From Thalassotalea_A litorea (lineage in GTDB: Bacteria > Pseudomonadota > Gammaproteobacteria > Enterobacterales > Alteromonadaceae), in NCBI RefSeq assembly GCF_043642205.1, contig NZ_JBHZSG010000003.1:139695-203694 (forward strand): DNA of 64,000 nt. Direction: 5' to 3'. Shown piece by piece: positions 36,604-44,683 of this stretch. Both the position numbers and the translations under genes were made by a program. Every line of letters starts with the position of its first letter. The first letter of the stretch is position 1. The notes under the pieces were generated by a model, which worked only from the letters and a program-made list of their open reading frames with translations, had not been told where the DNA came from and did not search any database.

Positions 36604-37647
36604 TTATTCATCAGAGAATATATCACCACCATGCATATCAATCATCTCCAAGGCTTTACCACCGCCTCGGGCAACACAGGTTAATGGGTCTTCGGCGACG
36701 ATAACCGGGATACCGGTTTCTTCAGCCAATAAACGGTCTAAGTCTTTCAACAATGCACCGCCACCGGTTAATACCATGCCGCGCTCTGAAATATCGGACG
36801 CAAGCTCAGGTGGAGATTGCTCAAGGGCAACCATAATGGCGCTAACGATACCCGTTAGAGGCTCTTGCAAGGCTTCTAGGATCTCATTGCTGTTTAACGT
36901 AAAGCTACGCGGTACACCTTCAGCTAAGTTACGGCCACGAACTTCAATTTCTACCAGCTCTTCACCAGGGTACGCAGAACCGATTTCATGCTTGATACGC
37001 TCTGCAGTCGCTTCACCAATCAAACTACCAAAGTTACGACGAACGTAATTGATGATCGCTTCGTCAAATTTATCACCACCGATACGTACCGATGAAGAAT
37101 ACACCAGACCGTTAAGCGAGATGATGCCGACTTCTGTGGTACCACCACCGATATCGACAACCATAGAGCCGGTAGCTGCAGAGACCGGCATATCCGCTCC
37201 GATAGCAGCTGCCATCGGCTCATCAATCAGGTAAACATCTCGCGCACCAGCACCTAATGCCGATTCTTTAATCGCTCGACGCTCTACTTGGGTTGAACCA
37301 CAAGGTACACATACCAGCACTCTCGGGCTTGGACGTAACAGATTGCCAGAGTGCACTTGCTTGATGAAGTGCTGTAGCATTTTTTCGGTGACGAAAAAGT
37401 TAGCAATAACACCATCTTTCATCGGACGAATCGCTTCGATGTTACCAGGTGTACGACCTAGCATTTGTTTTGCTGCGGTACCAACGGCGGCAACGCTTTT
37501 TTGGCCACCGGCGCGTTCCTGGCGGATTGCGACAACCGATGGTTCATCAAGGACAATGCCCTGATCTTTTACGTAAATCAGTGTATTAGCGGTTCCCAAA
37601 TCGATAGATAGATCATTAGAGAACATGCCACGTAAATATTTAAACAT
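36604..37647 (-). CDS. mreB: Rod shape-determining protein MreB (bacterial actin)
   Basis: Actin-like filament protein that directs lateral cell-wall synthesis. I place the start at 37647 (MFKYLRGMFSNDLSIDLG), nine codons inside the longest frame, because an AGAGGAA Shine-Dalgarno lies upstream and homologues start there. The product (347 aa) has the phosphate-1 motif SIDLGTANT and the phosphate-2 motif VDIGGGTTEV. It heads the mreBCD-maf-rng-yhdP run. Confidence 0.98.
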   Translation of the reverse strand: MFKYLRGMFSNDLSIDLGTANTLIYVKDQGIVLDEPSVVAIRQERAGGQKSVAAVGTAAKQMLGRTPGNIEAIRPMKDGVIANFFVTEKMLQHFIKQVHSGNLLRPSPRVLVCVPCGSTQVERRAIKESALGAGARDVYLIDEPMAAAIGADMPVSAATGSMVVDIGGGTTEVGIISLNGLVYSSSVRIGGDKFDEAIINYVRRNFGSLIGEATAERIKHEIGSAYPGEELVEIEVRGRNLAEGVPRSFTLNSNEILEALQEPLTGIVSAIMVALEQSPPELASDISERGMVLTGGGALLKDLDRLLAEETGIPVIVAEDPLTCVARGGGKALEMIDMHGGDIFSDE

Positions 37648-38165
37648 GGTCGTAATTTCCTCTTGATACCACAAGGTATTTTTTTAACCCACGGCCTGGA
37701 CTCGCTGTGGGTGTGTACAACCAAGAATGGGGGTTCTTGAGAAACACAGTTACTGTTATCGCAAATCTTATGACAAAGTGAGCAATTGTAGATTGTTCGC
37801 CCGAAGATAAGACTTGGCATAATTAATTGGCCTAATCATAACCCAGTAAAATCGCTATGTATCGTCTATTTTTGAAAAAATAAGTAAAATTTTGCATTTT
37901 TTTTCAAGCAAATAAACAAGCATTTTAATTTCATAGAGTTACATTAGGTTTAGCGCCGTTTTTTATGACCATTAAGTTAATCAATAGTTGCCTGAAAACG
38001 AAATTATTCAGTGAAAAAGACATTCATTACGATTGCATGTACCTCAGCGTCACTTGTCTGAACCATTATTCACAATTTGTTTAAATATTCGCCGCAGTCG
38101 ATTAACCAATATAAGAGAAATATCGGGTACAATAACGTTGAGTGAAATGACACGAAGCAAAAACA
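37648..38165. promoter_or_regulatory. AT-rich divergent intergenic region between mreB and the PLP-enzyme gene
   Basis: About 520 bases with no credible ORF. It must carry the mreB promoter(s) on the minus strand and a promoter for the plus-strand gene. A TACAAT at 38128-38133 is a possible -10 for the latter. Long A/T runs near 37875-37920 are typical of upstream activating DNA. No further elements recognised. Confidence 0.4.
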
Positions 38166-39119
38166 TTGGCCATTGATTTAGCATTACCGTCGCCCTTGCA
38201 AGCGATTGAACATCCTTTACTGTTGCAAAAGCAGGTTAACGTCTGGGTAAAGCGAGATGACCTCATTCATCCGATTATATCTGGCAATAAATGGCGCAAG
38301 CTTAGTGCCAACCTCAAAGCCTGCAAAAACCAAGGCGCTACGCAGATCGTAAGTTTTGGTGGTGCATTTTCTAATCATATCCACGCGTTAGCGTTCGCTG
38401 GCCAGCAACTAGGACTACAAACAGTCGGTGTTATTCGAGGTGAACCCGAATATGCAAACAATTTCACTTTAAGTTGGGCCCGACACTGGGGGATGCAGCT
38501 CAAATTTGTCGACCGTAATACCTATCGATTACGAGAACAAGCTGAGTTTCTCCAACAACTCCAGCAACAATTTCCAAATGCCAGGATCATCCCCGAAGGT
38601 GGTAGCAACACACTGGCACTTAACGGCGTTGGTGAAATCATCTCTGAGTTAAAGCGACAAACGGATTTCGACTTCCTTCTTTGTCCAGTGGGCAGTGGTG
38701 GCACGATTGCAGGCTTAATTAATGCGGCCGATAAGCAACATAAGGTTTTCGGAATTAGCGTATTAAAGCAAGACGGATATTTAGAAAAGCAAATTCAGAA
38801 ACTGCTTGGCGATGCGACAATTTCCTCGCAATGGCAATTATTCAATCAATATCACTGTGGGGGCTATGGCAAGTTTAAAGACATTGATTTACAACAGATG
38901 CTTGAAATCCAAAACGCATTGAATATTCCATTAGAGCCCATGTACTCTGGCAAACTTTTCATTGCCTTTTTCGATATGCTTAAACGTGATTGTTTTCCTA
39001 AAGGCAGTGATATTGTGTTACTGCATACCGGCGGCTTACAAGGCTTAGGGGGGATGGCACAACGGCGATTAATCAAAGAGGAACAATGGCATATACCCGC
39101 ATTCCCCAAAACTGGGTAG
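38166..39119 (+). CDS. PLP-dependent D-cysteine desulfhydrase / ACC deaminase family protein
   Basis: Fold-type II PLP enzyme of the ACC deaminase/D-cysteine desulfhydrase family. The 317-aa product has the cofactor lysine in SGNKWRKL (Lys42), the FGGAFSNHIHALA segment and the phosphate-binding CPVGSGGTIAGL loop. The substrate is uncertain, since D-cysteine and 1-aminocyclopropane-1-carboxylate enzymes are close relatives. The start seems to be TTG at 38166: an in-frame stop lies 16 bases before it and no ATG or GTG is available. It converges on rplI across a strong terminator. Confidence 0.85.
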   Translation: MAIDLALPSPLQAIEHPLLLQKQVNVWVKRDDLIHPIISGNKWRKLSANLKACKNQGATQIVSFGGAFSNHIHALAFAGQQLGLQTVGVIRGEPEYANNFTLSWARHWGMQLKFVDRNTYRLREQAEFLQQLQQQFPNARIIPEGGSNTLALNGVGEIISELKRQTDFDFLLCPVGSGGTIAGLINAADKQHKVFGISVLKQDGYLEKQIQKLLGDATISSQWQLFNQYHCGGYGKFKDIDLQQMLEIQNALNIPLEPMYSGKLFIAFFDMLKRDCFPKGSDIVLLHTGGLQGLGGMAQRRLIKEEQWHIPAFPKTG

Positions 39120-39198
39120 TGAAAGGGATAAGAAAATATCTCTAATAAAACAACTACCCAGCCTACCCCGGCGATCCGTTATACTCAAACTCATCCAA

Positions 39199-39226
39199 CA
39201 AAAAAGCCGGCAATGCCGGCTTTTTT
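39199..39226. terminator. Bidirectional terminator between the PLP-enzyme gene and rplI
   Basis: A perfect AAAAAAGCCGGC/GCCGGCTTTTTT stem with a 3-base loop, flanked by A- and T-runs on opposite sides. It serves both convergent transcripts. Confidence 0.93.
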
Positions 39227-39259
39227 ATTTAAGAAGTACAGATTGTACGACTTAATCGC

Positions 39260-39712
39260 TTATGCTTCTGGGATGATAACAACTTTGATAGAGGTATCAA
39301 CGTCCGCGTGCAAGTGAATTACGATATCGAATTCACCCGTTTCACGGATAGCACCAAGAGGTAAACGAACTTCAGCTTTGGTTACTTCAACACCAGCTTC
39401 GGTGATCGCATCAGCGATGTCACGAGTACCGATAGAACCAAATAGCTTGCCTTCGTCACCAGCTTTAGAAGCGATAGTCACTTCAGCTAGTTCGTTAAGC
39501 TTAGCAGCGCGAGCTTCAGCAGCAGCTAAAACTTCACCTAGTTGCTTTTCAAGTTCAGCACGACGTGCTTCGAAGTGTTCAACGTTAGCTTTTGATGCAA
39601 TAACAGCCTTACCTTTAGGTAGAAGGAAGTTACGTGCATAACCAGACTTAACGGTTACCTGATCACCCAGGCCGCCTAATTTGGCGATTTTATCAAGAAG
39701 GATTACTTCCAT
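39260..39712 (-). CDS. rplI: 50S ribosomal protein L9
   Basis: Large-subunit protein with two globular domains joined by a long helix. The 150-aa product shows MEVILLDKIAKLGGLGDQVTVKSGYARNFL-type N-domain features, the long connecting helix (about 40-75), and the C-domain ending VIHLHADVDTSIKVVIIPEA. It is last in the rpsF-priB-rpsR-rplI operon and is followed by a bidirectional terminator. Confidence 0.99.
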   Translation of the reverse strand: MEVILLDKIAKLGGLGDQVTVKSGYARNFLLPKGKAVIASKANVEHFEARRAELEKQLGEVLAAAEARAAKLNELAEVTIASKAGDEGKLFGSIGTRDIADAITEAGVEVTKAEVRLPLGAIRETGEFDIVIHLHADVDTSIKVVIIPEA

Positions 39713-39730
39713 TTTAACAGCCCCTTTAGG

Positions 39731-39958
39731 TTACTTGTGAAGATCAGTATATGGTAATAGCGATAAGTAACGAGCACGCTTGATCGCACGACCAAGTTGA
39801 CGTTGATACTTAGCTGATGTACCAGTGATACGGCTAGGAACGATTTTACCACTTTCAGTGATATAGTTTTTTAACGTTGCGATATCTTTGTAATCGATTT
39901 CGCTTACGCCTTCTGCGCTAAAGCGACAGAACTTACGACGTCTAAAGAAACGAGACAT
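39731..39958 (-). CDS. rpsR: 30S ribosomal protein S18
   Basis: Small-subunit protein that pairs with S6 on the 30S platform. The 75-aa product begins MSRFFRRRKFCRFS and contains the KNYITESGKIVPSRITGT core and the basic QRQLGRAIKRARYLSLLPY end, all typical of S18. Third in the rpsF operon, 18 bases before rplI. Confidence 0.99.
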   Translation of the reverse strand: MSRFFRRRKFCRFSAEGVSEIDYKDIATLKNYITESGKIVPSRITGTSAKYQRQLGRAIKRARYLSLLPYTDLHK

Positions 39959-39967
39959 GTATTTCTC

Positions 39968-40276
39968 CTAATTAATCATTTCAATCTGTTGGGCATGTAA
40001 CACCAGAATAGGGTTTCCATTCCGGCGTTCGTGGCGGTTAATAAACCCACGAACTTTAACGTTACTGCCTGCAGTTAAATCACGAGTTAAGCTTTGTGAC
40101 CATTCCCCGGTTGCCACCACTTGCATTCGTACGAATGCGTTACGGGTTAAGCCATCTTCGGTTTGCGCTGATTTGTGGTCAATCACAAACTGACAATGAT
40201 GGAGCCCGGCGGGGCTTGTTGACAGTTTCGGTGGTTTAATTACCTCACCAGTCAACTCAAGACAATTCTCGGTCAC
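39968..40276 (-). CDS. priB: Primosomal replication protein PriB
   Basis: Single-strand DNA-binding OB-fold protein of the PriA-dependent replication restart primosome. The 102-aa product has the OB core (CQFVIDHKSAQ, RMQVVATGEWSQSL, GSNVKVRGFINRHERRNG). It lies between rpsF and rpsR, its conserved place. It is related to SSB but lacks the acidic SSB tail. Confidence 0.95.
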   Translation of the reverse strand: MTENCLELTGEVIKPPKLSTSPAGLHHCQFVIDHKSAQTEDGLTRNAFVRMQVVATGEWSQSLTRDLTAGSNVKVRGFINRHERRNGNPILVLHAQQIEMIN

Positions 40277-40283
40277 TTAAGTA

Positions 40284-40697
40284 CTATTCTTCGCTTGCAG
40301 CTTCTTCGGCTTTTGCTTCAGGTGCTGGAGCAGCTTCAGTAGTCACTTCTTTTTTAGCTTCGCGGCGCTCATCGCGACGGTCTTCTTTAGCCATTGGAGA
40401 GGCTTCAGTTACCGCGCCTTTAGTGCGCATGATCATGTTACGAATAACAACGTCGTTATAACGGAAAGAAGTTTCTAATTCATCAATCACAGCTTGCGGA
40501 GCTTCAACGTTCATAAGAACGTAGTGAGCTTTGTGCAACTTGTTGATTGGGTAAGCTAACTGACGACGACCCCAGTCTTCTAGACGGTGGATCTGGCCTT
40601 CAGCGCCTTTGATCAGGTCGGTATAACGTTGGATCATACCAGTAACTTGTTCACTCTGATCAGGGTGAACCATAAATACGATTTCGTAATGACGCAT
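40284..40697 (-). CDS. rpsF: 30S ribosomal protein S6
   Basis: Small-subunit platform protein that binds S18. The start is placed at 40697 (MRHYEIVFMVHPDQ), with an AAGGAG-type site just upstream; the longer frame adds a non-conserved 22-residue hydrophobic segment. The 137-aa product has LEDWGRRQLAYPINKLHKAHYVLMN and an acidic, Ala/Glu-rich tail, which in E. coli receives added glutamates by RimK. First gene of the operon. Confidence 0.98.
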   Translation of the reverse strand: MRHYEIVFMVHPDQSEQVTGMIQRYTDLIKGAEGQIHRLEDWGRRQLAYPINKLHKAHYVLMNVEAPQAVIDELETSFRYNDVVIRNMIMRTKGAVTEASPMAKEDRRDERREAKKEVTTEAAPAPEAKAEEAASEE

Positions 40698-40955
40698 TAC
40701 GAGCTCCTTACGGTAGTAGCCTCTTTCTGGCTCAGCCAACACCAGTATAAAGGCAAGGAACAAAATAATAAGGCTGATTTAAGGTCGCGTATTGTAGGGA
40801 AAATAGACAGTTAACGCAAGCGGAAATTGGAAACGGGGTTGAAAATTTAGTCAAGGTAGCAGGTGGCAGGTTTCAGGGCTCAGAAAAATACCTCCGCCTC
40901 GCGCCATTCCCTATATGGACTCCCGTTTCATTTCAAGGATATTTGGTTAGGCAAT

Positions 40956-41744
40956 CTACGAAACTGATTCACTCGACCCTCTTAGCTTCGATAAGTATAT
41001 CGCAAATGCAAGCGATAAAAATCCGGCTAGCCATCCAATATTGACTAAGTGCGATGCGCTCGAATATGCGGAAATATATAGATTCGAATATTCCGCCCAA
41101 ATGATAGAATTTCCAGCAAAATTCACAATCCCATGAATTACCAAAATACTAATGAAGAAAAAATAGAAGGGATTCTTCGTAAACCTTAACTCCCTATCCC
41201 TGAAAAGGATAATAACGAAAATCACTTCGACAAGAATATAGACAATATTAAGGCGCGCCATTCCACTCAAGTCAGGTATTAAGCTTGCCCCCATTAACCG
41301 CGATAATGGCGCAGGCAAAACAACGAGAGCCGTTATTGCCATAAAGCGAGCGTGTAACTGAATTTGCTTTGTAAATCGAACCGCTAAGAAATAGGAAAAT
41401 GCAAACGCTAAAATCATTCCATGATCAACCATAAAGAATGTAAGCGTCCAAAACGCGTCCATTTTTAAGTCAGTTTGACTCACATACATAATTTGAAAAG
41501 CACTACCAATCACAACGGGAGCTAGTACAAATGATGCTTTTCCAATAATCCGATGTAAATTGTTTTTCTTTTGTTTAATCAAAACTGCCTGAGAAATTAA
41601 CAATAAATACCATAGGATTGCCGATAGACTATGAATGTGATGGGCAGCAACATTTTCACCAAGTTCAAGAAAATAACTTGGCATAAATCCTGAGACCACT
41701 ACCAGAAACGAAACAAAAAAATAAATATACATTCGTTTATACAT
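40956..41744 (-). CDS. Multi-pass membrane protein, unknown function (DUF2306-like)
   Basis: The 262-aa product has about seven hydrophobic helices and several membrane-embedded or loop histidines (AAHHIHSLSA near residues 33-42, LHRIIGKA near 62-69, MVDHGMI, QLHARFM). This His pattern recalls DUF2306-type membrane proteins, but the match is only by eye. It is AT-richer than the ribosomal genes beside it and lies in an accessory block between rpsF and rlmB. Function not assigned. Confidence 0.65.
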   Translation of the reverse strand: MYKRMYIYFFVSFLVVVSGFMPSYFLELGENVAAHHIHSLSAILWYLLLISQAVLIKQKKNNLHRIIGKASFVLAPVVIGSAFQIMYVSQTDLKMDAFWTLTFFMVDHGMILAFAFSYFLAVRFTKQIQLHARFMAITALVVLPAPLSRLMGASLIPDLSGMARLNIVYILVEVIFVIILFRDRELRFTKNPFYFFFISILVIHGIVNFAGNSIIWAEYSNLYISAYSSASHLVNIGWLAGFLSLAFAIYLSKLRGSSESVS

Positions 41745-42113
41745 TGCTTGCTCTCAATTTTTATTGCTTTCGCATAACATGTTTATAGCGAGCTATTCGC
41801 GCGTTTTTCTACCGCAGCATAGCTTCTTTTTCTTAATAACCTATTTCTACCAGAGCCTCTAACCAATTGCTAGCAATTAGAAAATTGAGTTAAAATGTAG
41901 TTCGATTTCGGACAAAACCGAGCGATTGGTTCGTTTTCCTGAGTATGCAAGCAAATCACACTGGATAGATAAAAAGAATGGGTGAGCGAGCGCTGCTCGC
42001 TATTTAAAGATATCAACCTTTTCAATCTATTAACGTCAAACTAGTACCAGGATTAGTCTTTTAATAAATGCTAATTTGGAGAGCAATTAACGTGCTAGGA
42101 ACTTGGATTTTGT
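41745..42113. other. Non-coding accessory-region spacer
   Basis: About 370 AT-rich bases without a credible gene. A short inverted repeat AGCGAGC/GCTCGCT with a 3-base loop lies near 41977-41998, followed by AT-rich sequence; it might terminate transcription. Nothing else recognised. Confidence 0.3.
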
Positions 42114-42482
42114 TTAAAAAAAGACACTGAACTCAGGCAAGCCATGTGAAGCTTTCAACTGTTCAAACTTGTCTTTTTGATATCCGGCGTACACTATTTC
42201 ATCAGCATTCAAGTAGCCATGATCCTGCGCTTTATTGATATAGAAATAAAGTATATCGCCACGAATGCGCCTTTGTATTACAACGTATTCGGAATTCGAA
42301 CCAACTGCTACAATTTCTGGTTCAAATCTGCCGATATATATATCGTCGCCTGCCTTTAGGCCAAAATGAGCCTGACCGTCAATAACATATACAGCATATT
42401 TGTCATCTTCCCATAGAGTTGAATCGCTCCAAATCATCATAAGAAAGAGCAGTAGCAAACAAACCCCAATTAATCTTTTCAT
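42114..42482 (-). CDS. Small exported or membrane-anchored protein, unknown function
   Basis: The 122-aa product has an N-terminal hydrophobic segment (RLIGVCLLLLFLMMIW) that acts as signal or anchor, followed by a compact alternating beta-rich domain with YVVIQRRIRGDILYFYI and a closing FEQLKASHGLPEF. The tail is reminiscent of DUF3997-type proteins, but I cannot confirm it. It is 172 bases downstream of the DUF2235 gene on the same strand. No Cys outside the N-terminal segment. Confidence 0.6.
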   Translation of the reverse strand: MKRLIGVCLLLLFLMMIWSDSTLWEDDKYAVYVIDGQAHFGLKAGDDIYIGRFEPEIVAVGSNSEYVVIQRRIRGDILYFYINKAQDHGYLNADEIVYAGYQKDKFEQLKASHGLPEFSVFF

Positions 42483-42654
42483 TCGTCCAAGGCCTTATTA
42501 TATTGCATTTTTCGGCTTGTCATCTTTACGTGGGAATCTCTATAAAGAAGTCTCTTCAACGACTCTAACTCGCACATCAAAACCGCACAAGGCAAATCAA
42601 GATAGACAATCTAAGCGGACTAACCGCTGGAAGATAAAAACCTGACACGCTGCG

Positions 42655-43692
42655 CTATTCTCCGACGGGCAAATTTTCCCAACCGCTTTCTTCAACCAAT
42701 TTTTGTAATTGCGGTGGCCGGTAGCTCGAATCCTGTTCATAGCGTGATTGCACACTAGGATGAATGAATGTGGGTTTGCCTGCGACTAAAAGCGGGCGGT
42801 CTAAGGGACGTTTGAATCGGTAAACATGTTTTCGCGAACGATGAATTGGTGCCAATTCACCGTCTGAAAGTTGTTCATGTATGTGTGTTTCGATATTGAG
42901 CCCGGCTTGTTGAGCTTGGTTAAGCATCCAGGCTAAAGGCGTATCCGCCGCTATACGACCCGTTTCTTTCTCCGGCGGATAAGAGCCGCCAACGTCAGAA
43001 TGCACGCCAGCAAACCAAACCTGCTTTAAATCAACCCCGTTTTTAGGCATCCAAACTGTGGGTTCAAAGTCCTGACGTTTTTCATCAATGGCCAGAGCGT
43101 GACGAGCAAAGTTAATGTTTGAGCCCATCTTGGTGTCGTAAAATTCGTCGTGACTCTCAAACAACCCCATAAGACTAAAGGGGATCCCCAGTGCACCGAC
43201 CGTATCCCAAACGCCGACAAAATGAATTTGTTTCGATGGATGACAATAATCCGTAAAAAACTGTGAAGAATTTTTGCCTTTGGGAGCGTTTTTAGATACC
43301 GGGCTTTTGTAGATTTGCCAAGCCTCAGAGATACGGTTTGCATGTTGGCGCTTTAAAATGCCGCAGTTGTTAATTAATCCGCTTAACGCTCTAACGGTAT
43401 AGGCACCGCGACTGAATCCAAATAAATAGATATGATCGCCATCGGCATAATTTTGCACGATATAACGATAGCCATCGAGAATGTTTTTATGAATTCCAGC
43501 ACCGGTCGCACCAGCGCCAGCTGAGTTGTGATATGAACCCAGGCCCCAGTCATAGAAAACGTGCTGCTTGCTATTGTTACTGCCAGGAGAAATTGCACGG
43601 GCCAGTTTGAGTACATTGGTAGGAAAGTCTTTTTGTAAATCTTCTTCAGGACGGTTCCAGGTGCCATCGGCACAGATAATAATATTCGCCAT
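42655..43692 (-). CDS. DUF2235 alpha/beta hydrolase (Tle1-like phospholipase fold)
   Basis: Predicted serine hydrolase of the DUF2235 family, which includes the type VI secretion lipase effector Tle1. I place the start at 43692 (MANIIICADGTWNRPEED), 19 codons inside the longest frame, where family members begin. The 345-aa product has a nucleophile elbow GFSRGA with Ser94 and an Asp/His-bearing motif VHSDVGGSYPPEK later. No VgrG, PAAR, Hcp or T6SS gene lies nearby, so a housekeeping or stress lipase role is as likely as an effector role. Confidence 0.85.
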   Translation of the reverse strand: MANIIICADGTWNRPEEDLQKDFPTNVLKLARAISPGSNNSKQHVFYDWGLGSYHNSAGAGATGAGIHKNILDGYRYIVQNYADGDHIYLFGFSRGAYTVRALSGLINNCGILKRQHANRISEAWQIYKSPVSKNAPKGKNSSQFFTDYCHPSKQIHFVGVWDTVGALGIPFSLMGLFESHDEFYDTKMGSNINFARHALAIDEKRQDFEPTVWMPKNGVDLKQVWFAGVHSDVGGSYPPEKETGRIAADTPLAWMLNQAQQAGLNIETHIHEQLSDGELAPIHRSRKHVYRFKRPLDRPLLVAGKPTFIHPSVQSRYEQDSSYRPPQLQKLVEESGWENLPVGE

Positions 43693-43853
43693 TACATTAC
43701 TCCAAAGCCAAACGAGTAACTTTAGTGTATCCAGTTCCAGGAAATACACAATAAAAGCAAGCAGATAGAAATAAATTCAAGGGGTAGAACTGTAGATACT
43801 AATGCAACAACTCTGCGCCCTTGAGGAAAGGATCTGTTTAAGTTTTATCGCGG

Positions 43854-44612
43854 CTATCGAGGAAGGTTTTGACGAACGATCTCAAATAAACAAATACCAC
43901 AAGCTACACTGACGTTTAAGCTTGATACCGCGCCAGCCATTGGTAATTTAATTAACTCGTCACAGGTTTCCCGGGTAAGGCGGCGCATGCCTTTTCCTTC
44001 AGCGCCCATCACCAAAGCAATAGGCCCTGTCAGTTTGCAATCATAAATCGATTGTTGCGCTTCTCCGGCGGTACCCACTAGCCATACCCCAGACTCTTGC
44101 ATGGCTTTCATGCTTCGGGCAAGATTTGTCACCTGTACCAAAGGTACGGTTTCTGCGGCACCAACTGCGACTTTACGTACGGTTGAGGTAATGCGGGCAG
44201 CATTATCTTTGGGCACAACAATCGCATCGACTCCGGCAGCATCGGCATTGCGCAAACACGCTCCTAAATTGTGCGGGTCGGTCACCCCATCAAGGATTAA
44301 TAAAAATGGATTCTTGCCCTTTTTTTTAGCCGCTTCGATTATGTCATCGAGATCCTGCTCAGTAAAAACCTTACCTGGTTTAACCCGAGCAATCACACCT
44401 TGATGTTGCTCACCTTCACTTTTATCATCCAGCGCTTTGCGATGCACAAATTGCACCGACACTCCATATTTACGTGCCAGATTAATGATTGGCAACAAGC
44501 GTTCATCTTCCCGCCCTTTTAAAAACCAGAGTTCAATAAAGCGTTCCGGAGCACGTTTTATCAACGCATTTACGGCATGGATACCGAAGACAAGTTCGTC
44601 ATGTTTGGCCAT
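43854..44612 (-). CDS. rlmB: 23S rRNA (guanosine-2'-O-)-methyltransferase RlmB
   Basis: SPOUT-family methyltransferase that methylates G2251 in the 23S P-loop. The 252-aa product has the N-terminal substrate-binding domain (FGIHAVNALI) and the three SpoU motifs: DGVTDPHNLGACLRNADAAG, ALVMGAEGKGMRRL and PMAGAVSSLNVSVACGICLFE, which form the trefoil knot. It follows rnr, the conserved order. Confidence 0.97.
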   Translation of the reverse strand: MAKHDELVFGIHAVNALIKRAPERFIELWFLKGREDERLLPIINLARKYGVSVQFVHRKALDDKSEGEQHQGVIARVKPGKVFTEQDLDDIIEAAKKKGKNPFLLILDGVTDPHNLGACLRNADAAGVDAIVVPKDNAARITSTVRKVAVGAAETVPLVQVTNLARSMKAMQESGVWLVGTAGEAQQSIYDCKLTGPIALVMGAEGKGMRRLTRETCDELIKLPMAGAVSSLNVSVACGICLFEIVRQNLPR

Positions 44613-44683
44613 ATCTGTTACTAAATTACCTTTGATATATCAATGTTATGTCGTTTTGCAGGGCGTTGTTATTTTTTCTGCGG

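Noticed and set aside
42655..43692. A type VI secretion island around the DUF2235 gene
   Set aside because: No VgrG, Hcp, PAAR, sheath or membrane-complex gene occurs in the window.
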